Shown: positions 47,012 through 56,099, numbered from the stretch's first letter. The stretch: DNA of 64,000 nt from Paenibacillus ginsengarvi (GCF_003626695.1 NZ_RBAH01000021.1:1-64000); one strand, 5' to 3'. Numbers and translations are program-made. Notes: a model not told the origin generated them from the letters alone.

Positions 47012-48352
47012 TCACTTGCTCGATCCGATTTGCGCTTCGATCGCCTTGTCGGCCGCCTCCGCCGCTTGTCGGAGCGCGGTGTTCACATCGGCGACCGAGC
47101 CGGCCGACAGCTTCTCCATTTCCGCGACAAAAGCAGCGTTCGCTTTACCGTCATAAGGCGTAACGGCATAGGCGTCGGCGAATTTTTTCGGAAACCAGGC
47201 GGATGTGTTAACTTTTCTTTCTGTCATCCATGCGTTGTCTTTACCGTATTCCGCCCGGAGCTGCGGGTCTTCAATAACCGGCAACGAACCGGTTCCCGTT
47301 CTCGCTTGCGCCAACTGGTACTCTTTCGATGTCAACACAGAAATCGCTTGAAATGCCGCATCCTTATGTTTGCTAATGCTCGTCACACCGAAGAAATTCG
47401 GGATGAGTCCCCCTCCGACTCCGGGTTTGTCGGGAAATACCGGAAAGGTTGCGACGTCCACCCGGCCTTTCCAATCTTTGCTCATATTATTGGCCGTCAG
47501 CACCATGGCGGCTGTTCCATTCACAAATTCGTCGAATTGTGTTTTCCATTTGGAGCTTGCCGCATCGACTTCGTTGCCGGGAATTTGGTAAAAACGGATC
47601 AAATTCGAGACTAGCTTTTGCCACTTCTCATCCTTTGCGAATAAGGCTTTGTTCGTCTTGGGATCGACCAGACCGGCGCCCATCTGATTAAAAGTGGCTA
47701 TGTAAGTCCAACCGATCGAAAGCCCTCTATACTTGATGCCGACTTCGGTACGGGCCATCTTTTTGGTCAATTCGTACAATTGATCCCAAGTCAAACCGTC
47801 CTGGGGATACGCCACCCCGAATTTGTCAAACAGGTCCTTGTTGTAATACAGATACAAGCTTCCAACGCCCGAGGGCAATCCGTAAAGCACGCCGCCGCCT
47901 AATCCTTTAATCGCATCGACCGTTTGGGGGACTAGCGCATTCAAATTGTAGTTATGCTTTTTAATCAGCTCGGCATGATCGTACTGCAGCCCGTACGGAA
48001 GCAACGATTGCGACACATTGGCAAGACTTGCGTACAACACATCGATAGGCGTTCCCGTTGCGACCGCGTCGGCAAGCGATATCCCTTCCGAACCGTTTGC
48101 TTTTGACGTTTGGTAATATTTAATCGAAATATGCGGGTATTTCTTCATGATTGGGTCCCCGATAATTTCCATGAACCGTTGTTCGCCATAGTTGCCCCCC
48201 GAGTAATAAAACGATAATTCGACAGGCTCCTCGCTTTGCTTCTTCGTTTCCGGAAGCGATGACGTCCCTTTTTCACCGCCGGCGCATGCCGCCAGAAGCA
48301 ATGCCGGCATAGCAGCTGCCGCGAAAAACCGTAAGTTCGTCCATTTTTGCAT
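47012..48352 (-). CDS. ABC sugar-binding lipoprotein (family 1)
   Basis: 446 residues. Lipoprotein signal with lipobox LLAAC (Cys at about 23), then the mature family-1 solute-binding protein: VELSFYYSGGNYGEQRFMEI, VLYGLPSGVGSLYLYYNKDL, FVNGTAAMVLTANNMSKDW. No permease or ATPase genes accompany it, so it would need partners elsewhere. It heads a minus-strand group with the sialidase-fold and beta-helix genes and is divergent from an AraC regulator. AGAGGGG precedes the ATG. Confidence 0.9.
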   Translation of the reverse strand: MQKWTNLRFFAAAAMPALLLAACAGGEKGTSSLPETKKQSEEPVELSFYYSGGNYGEQRFMEIIGDPIMKKYPHISIKYYQTSKANGSEGISLADAVATGTPIDVLYASLANVSQSLLPYGLQYDHAELIKKHNYNLNALVPQTVDAIKGLGGGVLYGLPSGVGSLYLYYNKDLFDKFGVAYPQDGLTWDQLYELTKKMARTEVGIKYRGLSIGWTYIATFNQMGAGLVDPKTNKALFAKDEKWQKLVSNLIRFYQIPGNEVDAASSKWKTQFDEFVNGTAAMVLTANNMSKDWKGRVDVATFPVFPDKPGVGGGLIPNFFGVTSISKHKDAAFQAISVLTSKEYQLAQARTGTGSLPVIEDPQLRAEYGKDNAWMTERKVNTSAWFPKKFADAYAVTPYDGKANAAFVAEMEKLSAGSVADVNTALRQAAEAADKAIEAQIGSSK

Positions 48353-48559
48353 CGTTGTATCCCCTCTTTTTGCTTGTTATTCGATTGGACCCTACTGCTC
48401 CCTCTCGCCTTTCTCAGAGGCAGCGGTTACTGCGCGTTCGTCGAGACATGAGCAAGTTTGCCGTCCTCCTTTACCGTAATGTTATATGATCTTTGGATGC
48501 GGTTACAATCTGACCGATCACTCTTCTTTTTATCCATTTGTGCCAATGCCAAGCTAGAC

Positions 48560-48588
48560 TTGAGGAGCATTATGCCATTTGCTATGAT
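48560..48588 (+). promoter_or_regulatory. Sigma-A-like promoter of AraC gene
   Basis: TTGAGG (48560-48565), a 17-base spacer and TATGAT (48583-48588), 75 bases before the AraC start. The rest of the 311-base divergent region 48353-48663 shows no other clear element; operators for the divergent lipoprotein gene are expected here but not identified. Confidence 0.6.
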
Positions 48589-48663
48589 GATCTTGTGCGG
48601 CTTATCGCTATTGCGGTTAAGGGGGCAGGGCCGGTGACGATCGAAGTCGCTTTCAGGAAAACG

Positions 48664-49578
48664 ATGAACACGATTCAAGTGTTAAACAGCAAATTCGGAA
48701 GCAGAGTGCCGGGGTGGTCTTACGAGAAGCACTATCACCCTTATTGCGAACTGCTCCACTGCCGGGAAGGCGAGATTCAGCTCGAACTGGATGGACACCC
48801 GCTCGTGCTGCGACGGGGAGATTGGTTGATCATCAAATCTCACGTGAAGCATCGGCTTTGGAACGGATCCGCACAGCCCTACTATTTCTTCCACTGCCAC
48901 TTCGATATAGACGATCACGGACTTCGCCAGCTGCTGTATGCCGAGCCTTATAAGCATGTTTCCGTTCTTACGGAATCGGACGGCTTTCCTTCCTTCCTGA
49001 GCGATATCGGATATCGCCTGGAAGGACTGATGCACAGCCATATCCCTGAATCAGCTAAGCACATGCACTTGACTAACTATTTTTTTAAACATTTGTCCCT
49101 TCAGGGAAGACTTATGATGCAAGCTTATGTCACGCTCGCGATAGCCGAGATGGTGGCGCTGCAGCCGGGCAACTCCGCGCCATTCGGCGATGAATCAGCC
49201 GCAGCACAGTATAGTTCGCGGATGGAAGTCGAGATGGCCCACAAGATCGAGCGCATGCTGGAGGAACACATCCGCACCAACGTAACGATTACGGATTTGG
49301 CTGGCCGGCTCGGTTTAAGCCGTACGCAATTTACGAAAATTTTCACAAGGGTGTACGGGATTTCTCCCCGGCAATTCGTCAGCCGCCAAAAATTAAATAT
49401 GGCCAAAACGATGATCGTAAACTCCGACGAACCGATCGGTGCTATAGCGAACCAGCTCGGATTTTCGAATATCAACCATTTTTCACGCCAATTTCGCCGC
49501 TGGGTCGGTAAGCCGCCTAGCCACTACCGTCCCAAATACAAGCTGGACGTGCCGAAGCCGGAATCCGCTCCCACCTGA
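48664..49578 (+). CDS. AraC family regulator (cupin + HTH)
   Basis: 304 residues from ATG 48664, after CAGGA; the frame is open from 48538 but lacks an upstream ribosome site. N-terminal cupin (HYHPYCELLHCREGEIQLEL, RRGDWLIIKSHVKHRL) for ligand sensing; C-terminal two-helix-turn-helix domain at about 200-295 (TITDLAGRLGLSRTQFTKIF, IGAIANQLGFSNINHFSRQF). It is divergent from the sugar-binding lipoprotein gene and is its likely activator. A 29-bp repeat and terminator follow. Confidence 0.9.
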   Translation: MNTIQVLNSKFGSRVPGWSYEKHYHPYCELLHCREGEIQLELDGHPLVLRRGDWLIIKSHVKHRLWNGSAQPYYFFHCHFDIDDHGLRQLLYAEPYKHVSVLTESDGFPSFLSDIGYRLEGLMHSHIPESAKHMHLTNYFFKHLSLQGRLMMQAYVTLAIAEMVALQPGNSAPFGDESAAAQYSSRMEVEMAHKIERMLEEHIRTNVTITDLAGRLGLSRTQFTKIFTRVYGISPRQFVSRQKLNMAKTMIVNSDEPIGAIANQLGFSNINHFSRQFRRWVGKPPSHYRPKYKLDVPKPESAPT

Positions 49579-49610
49579 ATCGGTTCCCCCATTTCGAAGC
49601 CAAAGCCCGC

Positions 49611-49639
49611 AAGGCTGAAACGAATCGAACCGGTAACCG
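49611..49639. repeat. 29-bp dispersed repeat, copy 2
   Basis: AAGGCTGAAACGAATC followed by GAACCGGTAACCG; two mismatches from the copy at 43230-43258, again just 3' of a plus-strand gene. Confidence 0.65.
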
Positions 49640-49698
49640 TTGCCTTTCGAGTCTTACTTCGGAAGGCGCGGCAATCCGAAAAACAAAACGAACCGCTA

Positions 49699-49738
49699 AC
49701 CGAGCGCCTTCGGACTATCGAAGGGCCTCGGTTTTTTA
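49699..49738 (+). terminator. Rho-independent terminator after AraC gene
   Basis: CCGAGCGCCTTCG, a short loop, CGAAGGGCCTCGG, then TTTTTT. Confidence 0.88.
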
Positions 49739-49782
49739 TTTTCCTCCCCTCCTGTATACTCTTTCAAGGAGGGATTGGAACG

Positions 49783-49848
49783 ATGTCGGGAGAAAGTATA
49801 AAAGAGTTTAGCCGGTCCAAAGTAATATACATTTTAAAAGCTGACTGA
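49783..49848 (+). CDS. 21-residue leader ORF before hybrid kinase
   Basis: ATG 49783 follows AAGGAGGG at good distance and encodes MSGESIKEFSRSKVIYILKA plus Asp before TGA, 17 bases before the TTG of the kinase. A TATACT lies upstream at about 49755. It may be a leader peptide, or the stub of a lost gene; nothing like it is recognised. Confidence 0.4.
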   Translation: MSGESIKEFSRSKVIYILKAD

Positions 49849-49865
49849 AAGAGGGAAAATCCGAC

Positions 49866-51482
49866 TTGCATCGAACAATACGGTTCCTGAAACTAAAAGG
49901 GTCTTCTATTATCGGCAACCCCGTCGTTCTGCTCCTTTTATTCTCCCTATTTCTGTTCGGCGCCCGGGCGGTTTGGTACGTTCATTACTCGCCGCCCGAA
50001 CACCCCCGAGCGATCGGCGGAGTCCTCGACTTGCGGGGCTGGGACTTTCAGAACAGCAAGATGATACCGCTGGATGGACAGTGGGAATTTTACCCGGATC
50101 AACTGCTGACCGGCCGGCGCTTGAACGAAGAACAACCTGGAAAATCGCAATATTTGCAAGTGCCGGGCGATTGGCGGAGTGCGTGGATCTCCGAACGCAA
50201 CCATTCGTACGGTTTCGGAACGTACCGGTTGCGGATTTTGATCGACGGCCCGCTGGACCGACAGCCCTACGAATTCTGGTTTAGCGACATTTACAGTTCA
50301 TCTCAGGTAGAGGTCAACGGAAACGTGATGGCCGGACTCGGTCAGTTGGGTGTTAACCGGCAGCAGTACGAACCGCAAGTGCGTTCCTTCACGGTATCTT
50401 ACACCCCGGAACAGGAGCGGGAGATCGAACTGCTGGTGCAGGTCGCCAATTTCGATCGCCCAACTAAAGGCGGCATTACGTCGGCCATCCGTTTTGGTTC
50501 ACAGGCGAGAATCGATACAGAGCGTTGGAATTCGATCGGCATGCAGCTAGTCGGCTCAACCGTATTTCTGCTTCATTCCATTTACACCCTAATTCTGTAT
50601 GCGTTCAATTCGCGGCAAAAAAGCATTCTCGCGTCTTTCGGCATGATGATCTGCGTCGGCATCTCCATTCTGTCCAGCTCCGACCGGTTGATTACCGTAT
50701 GGCTGCCTCTTACCGACTCTATACGGGTTAAAGTATTGCTGCTCTCGTATTTGTACCTGACTTATTTTATGGTGATGCTTACCATACATCTGCTTAACCG
50801 CAGCACGCGAAGCTGGCTGTTTCGGATTTATTCGGCCAGCCTGCTGCTCTATACGTTATTCCTATGCGCGGCGCCGTACAGAGCGGTATACCATGTTATC
50901 TTTCTGATTAATTTGTTTTACCTGCTTCCCATAGCTGCCGTGTTTGTTTTGTTTGCCCTACAAGTCATCCGCCAACGGAGGCGCCCCGGCGACGACCTGC
51001 TATTGTTTATGGCGGCGATCTGCGTCGCATCGAGCGTGCTTTGGGGTGCTCTGAAATCGTATATCTCGGTGCCTGTCGACTACTACCCGATCGACATGAT
51101 TTTGGCGCTGATCGCCTTTTCCTCCTACTGGTTTAGGCGTTATTTCCGCAACGCCGAGGAAAATGCGCGGCTGACCGAGCGGTTGACTCTGGACGACCGG
51201 CGCAAAGACGAGTTTCTTGCCCATACGGCGCATGAGCTTCGAACGCCGCTGCACGGGCTAATCAATATCGCAAGGACGGTTCTGAACGAAGAAAGCGGCT
51301 CACTCCGGCCGAGGAACGCCGAAGGCATGAGGCTGCTGCTGACGATCGGCAGTCGCATGTCGCAGCTGATCAACGATTTGCTGGATGCGGCGAGGCTGAA
51401 GGAGAAGCGGCTTTCCTGGACACCGGCAAGCTGCCCATGCAGTCGGTTGCCCCCGCTGTTTTTTCGATGCTGGCCCATTTAA
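49866..51482 (+). CDS. 7TMR-DISM hybrid kinase, N-terminal part (frameshifted)
   Basis: 538 residues in this frame, TTG start after AGAGGG. TM1 lies at about 18-36; an extracellular 7TMR-DISM sensory domain of jelly-roll type follows (about 45-200: LDLRGWDFQNSKMIPLDGQW, YGFGTYRLRI). Seven TM segments lie between about 215 and 430, then HisKA with FLAHTAHELRTPLHG (His near 456). The last natural sequence is DLLDAARLKEKRL near 51413; the terminal 20 residues are out of frame. In the other frame the chain continues LDTGKLPMQSVAP, so one base is missing or added near 51405-51425. The intact protein would run to 53068. Confidence 0.82.
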   Translation: MHRTIRFLKLKGSSIIGNPVVLLLLFSLFLFGARAVWYVHYSPPEHPRAIGGVLDLRGWDFQNSKMIPLDGQWEFYPDQLLTGRRLNEEQPGKSQYLQVPGDWRSAWISERNHSYGFGTYRLRILIDGPLDRQPYEFWFSDIYSSSQVEVNGNVMAGLGQLGVNRQQYEPQVRSFTVSYTPEQEREIELLVQVANFDRPTKGGITSAIRFGSQARIDTERWNSIGMQLVGSTVFLLHSIYTLILYAFNSRQKSILASFGMMICVGISILSSSDRLITVWLPLTDSIRVKVLLLSYLYLTYFMVMLTIHLLNRSTRSWLFRIYSASLLLYTLFLCAAPYRAVYHVIFLINLFYLLPIAAVFVLFALQVIRQRRRPGDDLLLFMAAICVASSVLWGALKSYISVPVDYYPIDMILALIAFSSYWFRRYFRNAEENARLTERLTLDDRRKDEFLAHTAHELRTPLHGLINIARTVLNEESGSLRPRNAEGMRLLLTIGSRMSQLINDLLDAARLKEKRLSWTPASCPCSRLPPLFFRCWPI

Positions 51483-53068
51483 CGGAAGGAAAGCCGGTTC
51501 AGATGCGAATGGCGATTCCGGCTGCGTTCCCGCCCGTGTATGCGGACGAAAAACGCGTCGTGCAAATTTTGCTTAATCTGCTGCACAATGCGATCAAATA
51601 TACCGATTCGGGGACGATCACCGTGTCGTCGGATCTAACGGGCGACATGGCCGCCGTTCATGTTGCCGATACGGGGATGGGCATGGATCAGGCAACGCTA
51701 GCCCGCATCTTTGACGCCTATGAGCAAGGAGCGGAGAACGGCGGCGGCGGCATCGGGCTCGGCCTCAGCATCGCGAAACAGCTCGTGGAACTGCAGGGCG
51801 GAGAGCTGACTGTACGCTCGTCCAGGGGCGAAGGCACGGTCTTCACCTTCACCCTGCCCCTATACCAGCATGGGGAGAAGGACCATGTGGCAAGCGAGCC
51901 TGTAATGGCGTCCGAATCGGTTGCTGCGCTGGAATCGGCCGTTGTTAAGGGAACGGATATTTCGCCGCGCGATCCGGACGCCGCGGGTATACACGGGATT
52001 ACGGGTATGCAAAATCCGGCGGCATGGTCGGCGAAATCGAATGCAGTTGAAAAAACAGCCAACCATGCTCTGTCGAACGTTCTGATCGTAGACGACGATC
52101 CCGTGAACCTGAAAGTGTTGGCCGCCATTTTACCGAAGGATCTGTATCGCGTCAAACCCGCCCTTTCCGGCGAAGAAGCGCTAAAACTTTTGGATGGCGG
52201 GTTCTGGGACCTCGTGATTATCGACGTCATGATGCCGCTCATGTCCGGTTATGAGCTGACACGCGCAATCCGCGGCAAATACTCGAGGTCGGAGCTGCCG
52301 ATTTTGCTGCTGACGGCGCGCAGCCAATTGGAGGACGTGTATACCGGCTTCGAGGCCGGAGCCAATGATTACATCACCAAGCCGGCCGACGCCATGGAAC
52401 TAAATTATCGCGTCTGGTCGTTAACGTCGATGAAGCAGTCGGTACACAAAAGCCTTCGTATGGAGGCTGCCTACTTGCAAGCGCAAATCCAGCCTCATTT
52501 TTTGCTAAACACCTTGAATTCGTTAATGGCGCTCAGTGACATTGACTCGGAACGCATGCGCAAGCTCGGCGAAGCTTTTGCATCGTTTCTGCGTATCAGC
52601 TTCGACTTCCTGAATACTCAATCCATGGTGTCCTTGGAGCACGAGCTGGCACTGGTCCGGGCGTATCTGTACATCGAGCGGGAGCGATTCGGCAATCGTC
52701 TGTCCGTTCATTGGGAACTGGAAGAAAACATGCTCCGGGATCTGGAGCTACCGCCGCTAACCGTACAGCCGCTGGTGGAAAACGCCGTAAGGCACGGCCT
52801 TCTGAGCCGGCCCTCCGGCGGGACAGTGAGCATACGTTTCGTTCGGATGTCGGACGGCGTCGGGGTGATGGTGGCGGACAACGGCAAAGGCATGGACGAG
52901 CATAAAGTACGTGATTTGCTGGCAAGCGACCTCGAAGGTTCGTCCGGTATCGGCATACGAAACACCGACCGCAGACTTCGGCAAGCCTATGGCATGGGCC
53001 TGACGATCCGGAGCAAGCCCGGCGAGGGTACGAGCGTATCGTTTCTTATTCCAGTTCAGCGAAAATGA
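51437..53068 (+). CDS. Hybrid kinase C-terminal part: HATPase-REC-LytS-type kinase
   Basis: 543 residues if started at ATG 51437, but most likely the continuation of the preceding frame (open from about 51410). Order: HATPase (LLNLLHNAIKYTDSG, ADTGMGM, GIGLGLSIAKQL), a linker, a REC domain at about 215-330 (LIVDDDPVNLKVL, phospho-acceptor Asp in LVIIDVMMPLMSG, ITKPADAMEL), then a LytS/YpdA-type His_kinase (LQAQIQPHFLLNTLNSLMAL) and a second HATPase (PLVENAVRHGLL, DNGKGMD). Two kinase modules around a receiver is the known Paenibacillus-type layout. Its 5' break is the frameshift described above. Confidence 0.82.
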   Translation: MQSVAPAVFSMLAHLTEGKPVQMRMAIPAAFPPVYADEKRVVQILLNLLHNAIKYTDSGTITVSSDLTGDMAAVHVADTGMGMDQATLARIFDAYEQGAENGGGGIGLGLSIAKQLVELQGGELTVRSSRGEGTVFTFTLPLYQHGEKDHVASEPVMASESVAALESAVVKGTDISPRDPDAAGIHGITGMQNPAAWSAKSNAVEKTANHALSNVLIVDDDPVNLKVLAAILPKDLYRVKPALSGEEALKLLDGGFWDLVIIDVMMPLMSGYELTRAIRGKYSRSELPILLLTARSQLEDVYTGFEAGANDYITKPADAMELNYRVWSLTSMKQSVHKSLRMEAAYLQAQIQPHFLLNTLNSLMALSDIDSERMRKLGEAFASFLRISFDFLNTQSMVSLEHELALVRAYLYIERERFGNRLSVHWELEENMLRDLELPPLTVQPLVENAVRHGLLSRPSGGTVSIRFVRMSDGVGVMVADNGKGMDEHKVRDLLASDLEGSSGIGIRNTDRRLRQAYGMGLTIRSKPGEGTSVSFLIPVQRK

Positions 53069-53137
53069 AGCTTACTGGGGAGACGTCATGTGGCATTGGC
53101 GTCTGATATCGAAGCCGGCCCTTTTAGACTACCGCCG

Positions 53138-53365
53138 CTAAGAGCGGGCGGTTTCGACCGAAGTATCGCTACGAATCAGACAGGCCGCCAATAAGCCGAC
53201 GCCGAGGATAACGGCGAGCAATACAAATGCTAGCCGATCACTCCCCCATTCCATGAAACGGATTGACAGGACCGGCCCGAGACTCGTTCCCGAAAACAGG
53301 ATATCATTCCAGACCAACAAAGAATAACGGTCATATGAGAATAGTTTTTTCGTGACATGGCACAC
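53138..53365 (-). pseudogene. C-terminal fragment of an MFS permease
   Basis: 75 residues. From residue 20 on it reads DILFSGTSLGPVLS, then WGSDRLAFVLLAVILGVGLL and a charged tail, like the last two TM segments of a major-facilitator exporter; the first 20 residues are unrelated. It lies next to a MarR gene and its operators, so it is probably the remnant of a MarR-controlled exporter. Confidence 0.4.
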
Positions 53366-53397
53366 CTCATCTTCGTTTAATCGCCTTTACTTAATAG

Positions 53398-53410
53398 TTA
53401 GATAATCTAA
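53398..53410. promoter_or_regulatory. Palindromic operator, 3' side of marR
   Basis: TTAGATAATCTAA, a perfect palindrome around one base. A near-identical site lies at 53999-54011. Likely MarR binding site in front of the lost exporter gene. Confidence 0.6.
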
Positions 53411-53428
53411 TTATATACACAAAAAAAT

Positions 53429-53980
53429 TTATCTACCCACCCCCAGCTTTTTTTCGATACCAGCGTTCAATTTCACCAACATTTTATCCAAAAGAGCAAC
53501 CTCGTCATGATCCAGATCGTTCATGATCGAGGAGCACGCGGACCAAAATGCGGGCAATACACGATCCAGCAGTTCCTGGCCTTCCTTCGTAATTTGCACG
53601 TGAATCCTGCGGCGATCGAGCTCGCTTTGCTCACGGATGATCAAATTCCGCTTTTCCAGCCAGTCCAACAATGCCGTCACCGAAGCTCGCCTTATTCCCA
53701 ATCTGTCTGCAAGGGACGAAGGGGCAATATAGGTTCTGTTTTCGTGAAGCTTCAGCAGCAGCAGCAGATCCAGCTTGCTTTCGGTAATGCCGAATGGCGC
53801 TAATTCCAGATCGACCGCATCCAAAAAATGATCACTGAACCACAGCATCAATAGACCCAAACGGCTATGCGCGCCGTTTCTCTCTTTCCCGGCGGTTTTG
53901 TCCATTAGTTCCAAGTAAGGCTGAATACCGAGCTTGGGCAATTGGTCCGTAGCTTGATCCTTGTTGTTTTTTTGACTCAT
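53429..53980 (-). CDS. MarR family regulator
   Basis: 183 residues from ATG 53980, five bases after AGGTGA. The winged helix has ITESKLDLLLLLKLHENRTY, PSSLADRLGIRRASVTALLD and the wing LIIREQSELDRRRIHVQIT. MarR dimers bind palindromes and release on ligand binding. TTAGATARTCTAA palindromes lie on both sides of the gene, one overlapping its own promoter region, so autorepression is likely; the SDR gene downstream of 54907 runs in the same direction toward it. Confidence 0.88.
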   Translation of the reverse strand: MSQKNNKDQATDQLPKLGIQPYLELMDKTAGKERNGAHSRLGLLMLWFSDHFLDAVDLELAPFGITESKLDLLLLLKLHENRTYIAPSSLADRLGIRRASVTALLDWLEKRNLIIREQSELDRRRIHVQITKEGQELLDRVLPAFWSACSSIMNDLDHDEVALLDKMLVKLNAGIEKKLGVGR

Positions 53981-53998
53981 CAACTCACCTGCATATAA

Positions 53999-54011
53999 TT
54001 AGATAGTCTAA
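53999..54011. promoter_or_regulatory. Palindromic operator at marR promoter
   Basis: TTAGATAGTCTAA, 19 bases before the marR start, one mismatch from the site at 53398-53410. Likely autoregulatory MarR operator. Confidence 0.65.
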
Positions 54012-54169
54012 CTAAATGGAATATAGCCGATATCTAACGTAAACGCAATACCGGGATCGTTATATTGAAGTTCAGTTGCCATCAACGTCTACTCCTTACT
54101 CGATCGGTCGCACATAAACAACTACCACGCCTATCGAAGCGACAGACGCGGTTAAACTTGCATATTTTT

Positions 54170-54907
54170 TTAATTGAACCCGCCGTTTACGCGGATCGTC
54201 TGCCCCGTGATCCAACGGGCTTTGTCGCTGACGAGCAATTCGATCGCGTTTGCGATGTCATCCGGCTCGCCAAGCCGCCCGAACGCATTCATCCGGCGGT
54301 ACGAATCGATCAGCTCCTCGGACTTGCCGTTCAAAAACAGCTCCGTCGACACTTGACCGGGCGCAATACAATTGATAACAATACCCTTCGGCCCGAATTC
54401 CTTGGCTAATTGGCGGGTCAACTGCTCGATTGCACCTTTTGTGGCGGCGTAGACGCTATAAGTCGGGAGCATCGCCCCTGACACGGAGGTTGAAAAATTG
54501 ATAATCGTTCCGCCTTCGGCCATATGCTTCATTGCTTGCTGACAGGCGAAAAAGGTCCCTTTTACGTTTACCGCAAATTGCCGATCAAATATATCCTCGG
54601 TTACATCCGCGATTGCCCTACACTCCATAATACCGGCGTTATTGACCAGAATGTCCAAGCGCCCGAACCGCTCGAGCGTTTTCGAGAACAACGCTTCGAC
54701 CTCGCTCACCCTGCTTACGTCGGCTCCGATCGCCGCTGCTTGGCCTCCGGTTTGCTCTATCGTTCTTACAACCTCCTCGGCCTTCTCCCGATTCGACGAA
54801 TAATTCACGACCACCTTCGCGCCGGCCATCGCCAATTGAAGGGCGGCTTGCCGTCCTATGCCCCGCGACGCGCCGGTTACGATTGCGACTTTTCCGTTTA
54901 AACTCAT
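54170..54907 (-). CDS. SDR family oxidoreductase (FabG-like)
   Basis: 245 residues from ATG 54907, eight bases after AAAGGAG. Classical short-chain dehydrogenase: TGASRGIG for NADP(H) binding, NNAG at about 86-89, and the catalytic set Ser in FSTSVSG, then Tyr and Lys in YSVYAATKGA. C-terminus WITGQTIRVNGGFN is typical. Substrate unknown; the MarR neighbour suggests an inducible detoxification role. Confidence 0.9.
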   Translation of the reverse strand: MSLNGKVAIVTGASRGIGRQAALQLAMAGAKVVVNYSSNREKAEEVVRTIEQTGGQAAAIGADVSRVSEVEALFSKTLERFGRLDILVNNAGIMECRAIADVTEDIFDRQFAVNVKGTFFACQQAMKHMAEGGTIINFSTSVSGAMLPTYSVYAATKGAIEQLTRQLAKEFGPKGIVINCIAPGQVSTELFLNGKSEELIDSYRRMNAFGRLGEPDDIANAIELLVSDKARWITGQTIRVNGGFN

Positions 54908-55048
54908 ACCGTTCACTCCTTTAACCTTCGTATGGCCGAGCCTTGTTGTTTCGCAATCGACCCTATGGGTGTATTATACTTCATGCTGGCAGTAATCCGT
55001 TAGAATATACCTGTCTCGGAAACGTTCCCCGGTTTTCCGCGGACTGCG

Positions 55049-56077
55049 CTACCCCGCTACCCGAAAAAAAGCTTCCCTGCCCTCCACGATCGACCGGGAC
55101 GAGATGAACAGGAACGTCTGGTTGATCCCGGAAAACTGCTCCACATATTCCGACAGCGCCTCATACGCCTGATAATACGGAAACAGCAGATGCGGCGGCT
55201 CGCCGGGGACCGCTCGCAGCAGCTCCGGCCGGAGCGCCTTCAGCATTAGTTCGGTGTGGATTTTACGGCCCTGCATGACGCGCTCCTGCAGCCGGACGGT
55301 GAGCCCGATCGCCCGAATGAACCGCTGCCGCTCCACGCTGGCCGGGTCGGCCTTCTCCAGCGCCTTCACAATGTCCCTCACCCGCTCGATCATCGTTTCG
55401 TACGTGCGGAACAGTTCTCCCGGTTCGATCGGATCGCTGCGGTTCATCCAGCGGTCTTCACGGATAAGCACTGAGATGCCTTTGCCCGTTTCGATGTAGG
55501 AGCGCACCTCTTCGATCTGCATCCGCATTTGCGGCTTATACGGCGTCATCCGGCCAACCATCAGATCGTGCTGGATGTAGTAAAGCAGCGTTCGCAGCAT
55601 GCTCTCCGCCTTCACAAGCAGCACCTCCTCCCGCTCCCGGTGCACGGGCTTGCGAATCATGTTGACCGCCGTACCAACAAGCATGCCAATGACGACAAGC
55701 ATGAGCTGATGGTAGGCCGCGTTGCCGTGCAGCTCATCGGATGTGCCGATCGTGTTGACGGCGACGATAACGGCGAGGGTGAGCGACTCCGTCCTTCGCA
55801 GCTTCACGTGGATCGCCATGACGAGCAGCGCCACGGCGGCGATTACGATCGAATAGTCGCCGATAACGATAGCGGCGCCGATGCCGAGCAGGGCTGCGAA
55901 TAAAGCGCTGGCGAGATGGGACAACGTATGCTTGAGCGACCGGTAAACCGAAGGCTGAACGGCGAGCATCGAGATGATGCCCGCGAAATGATCCGGCTCC
56001 AGATGCAGCATGCGGGCGATTGAGATGCTGATCGCTATAGATATGACAGTTTTTATCACTCGAAGTCCGACCACCAT
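55049..56077 (-). CDS. Aromatic-acid-exporter family protein (ArAE_1/FUSC-like)
   Basis: 342 residues from ATG 56077, eight bases after GGGGTGG. Four to six TM segments lie in the first 150 residues (VIKTVISIAISISIARML, FAGIISMLAVQPSVYRSL, IVIAAVALLVMAIHVKLR, LMLVVIGMLVGTAVNMI). A cytosolic helical C-terminal half follows (about 155-342). Members are proposed to export aromatic acids. A perfect inverted repeat just upstream suggests repressor control. Confidence 0.83.
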   Translation of the reverse strand: MVVGLRVIKTVISIAISISIARMLHLEPDHFAGIISMLAVQPSVYRSLKHTLSHLASALFAALLGIGAAIVIGDYSIVIAAVALLVMAIHVKLRRTESLTLAVIVAVNTIGTSDELHGNAAYHQLMLVVIGMLVGTAVNMIRKPVHREREEVLLVKAESMLRTLLYYIQHDLMVGRMTPYKPQMRMQIEEVRSYIETGKGISVLIREDRWMNRSDPIEPGELFRTYETMIERVRDIVKALEKADPASVERQRFIRAIGLTVRLQERVMQGRKIHTELMLKALRPELLRAVPGEPPHLLFPYYQAYEALSEYVEQFSGINQTFLFISSRSIVEGREAFFRVAG

Positions 56078-56099
56078 GTAAAAAACCACCCCGATTATT

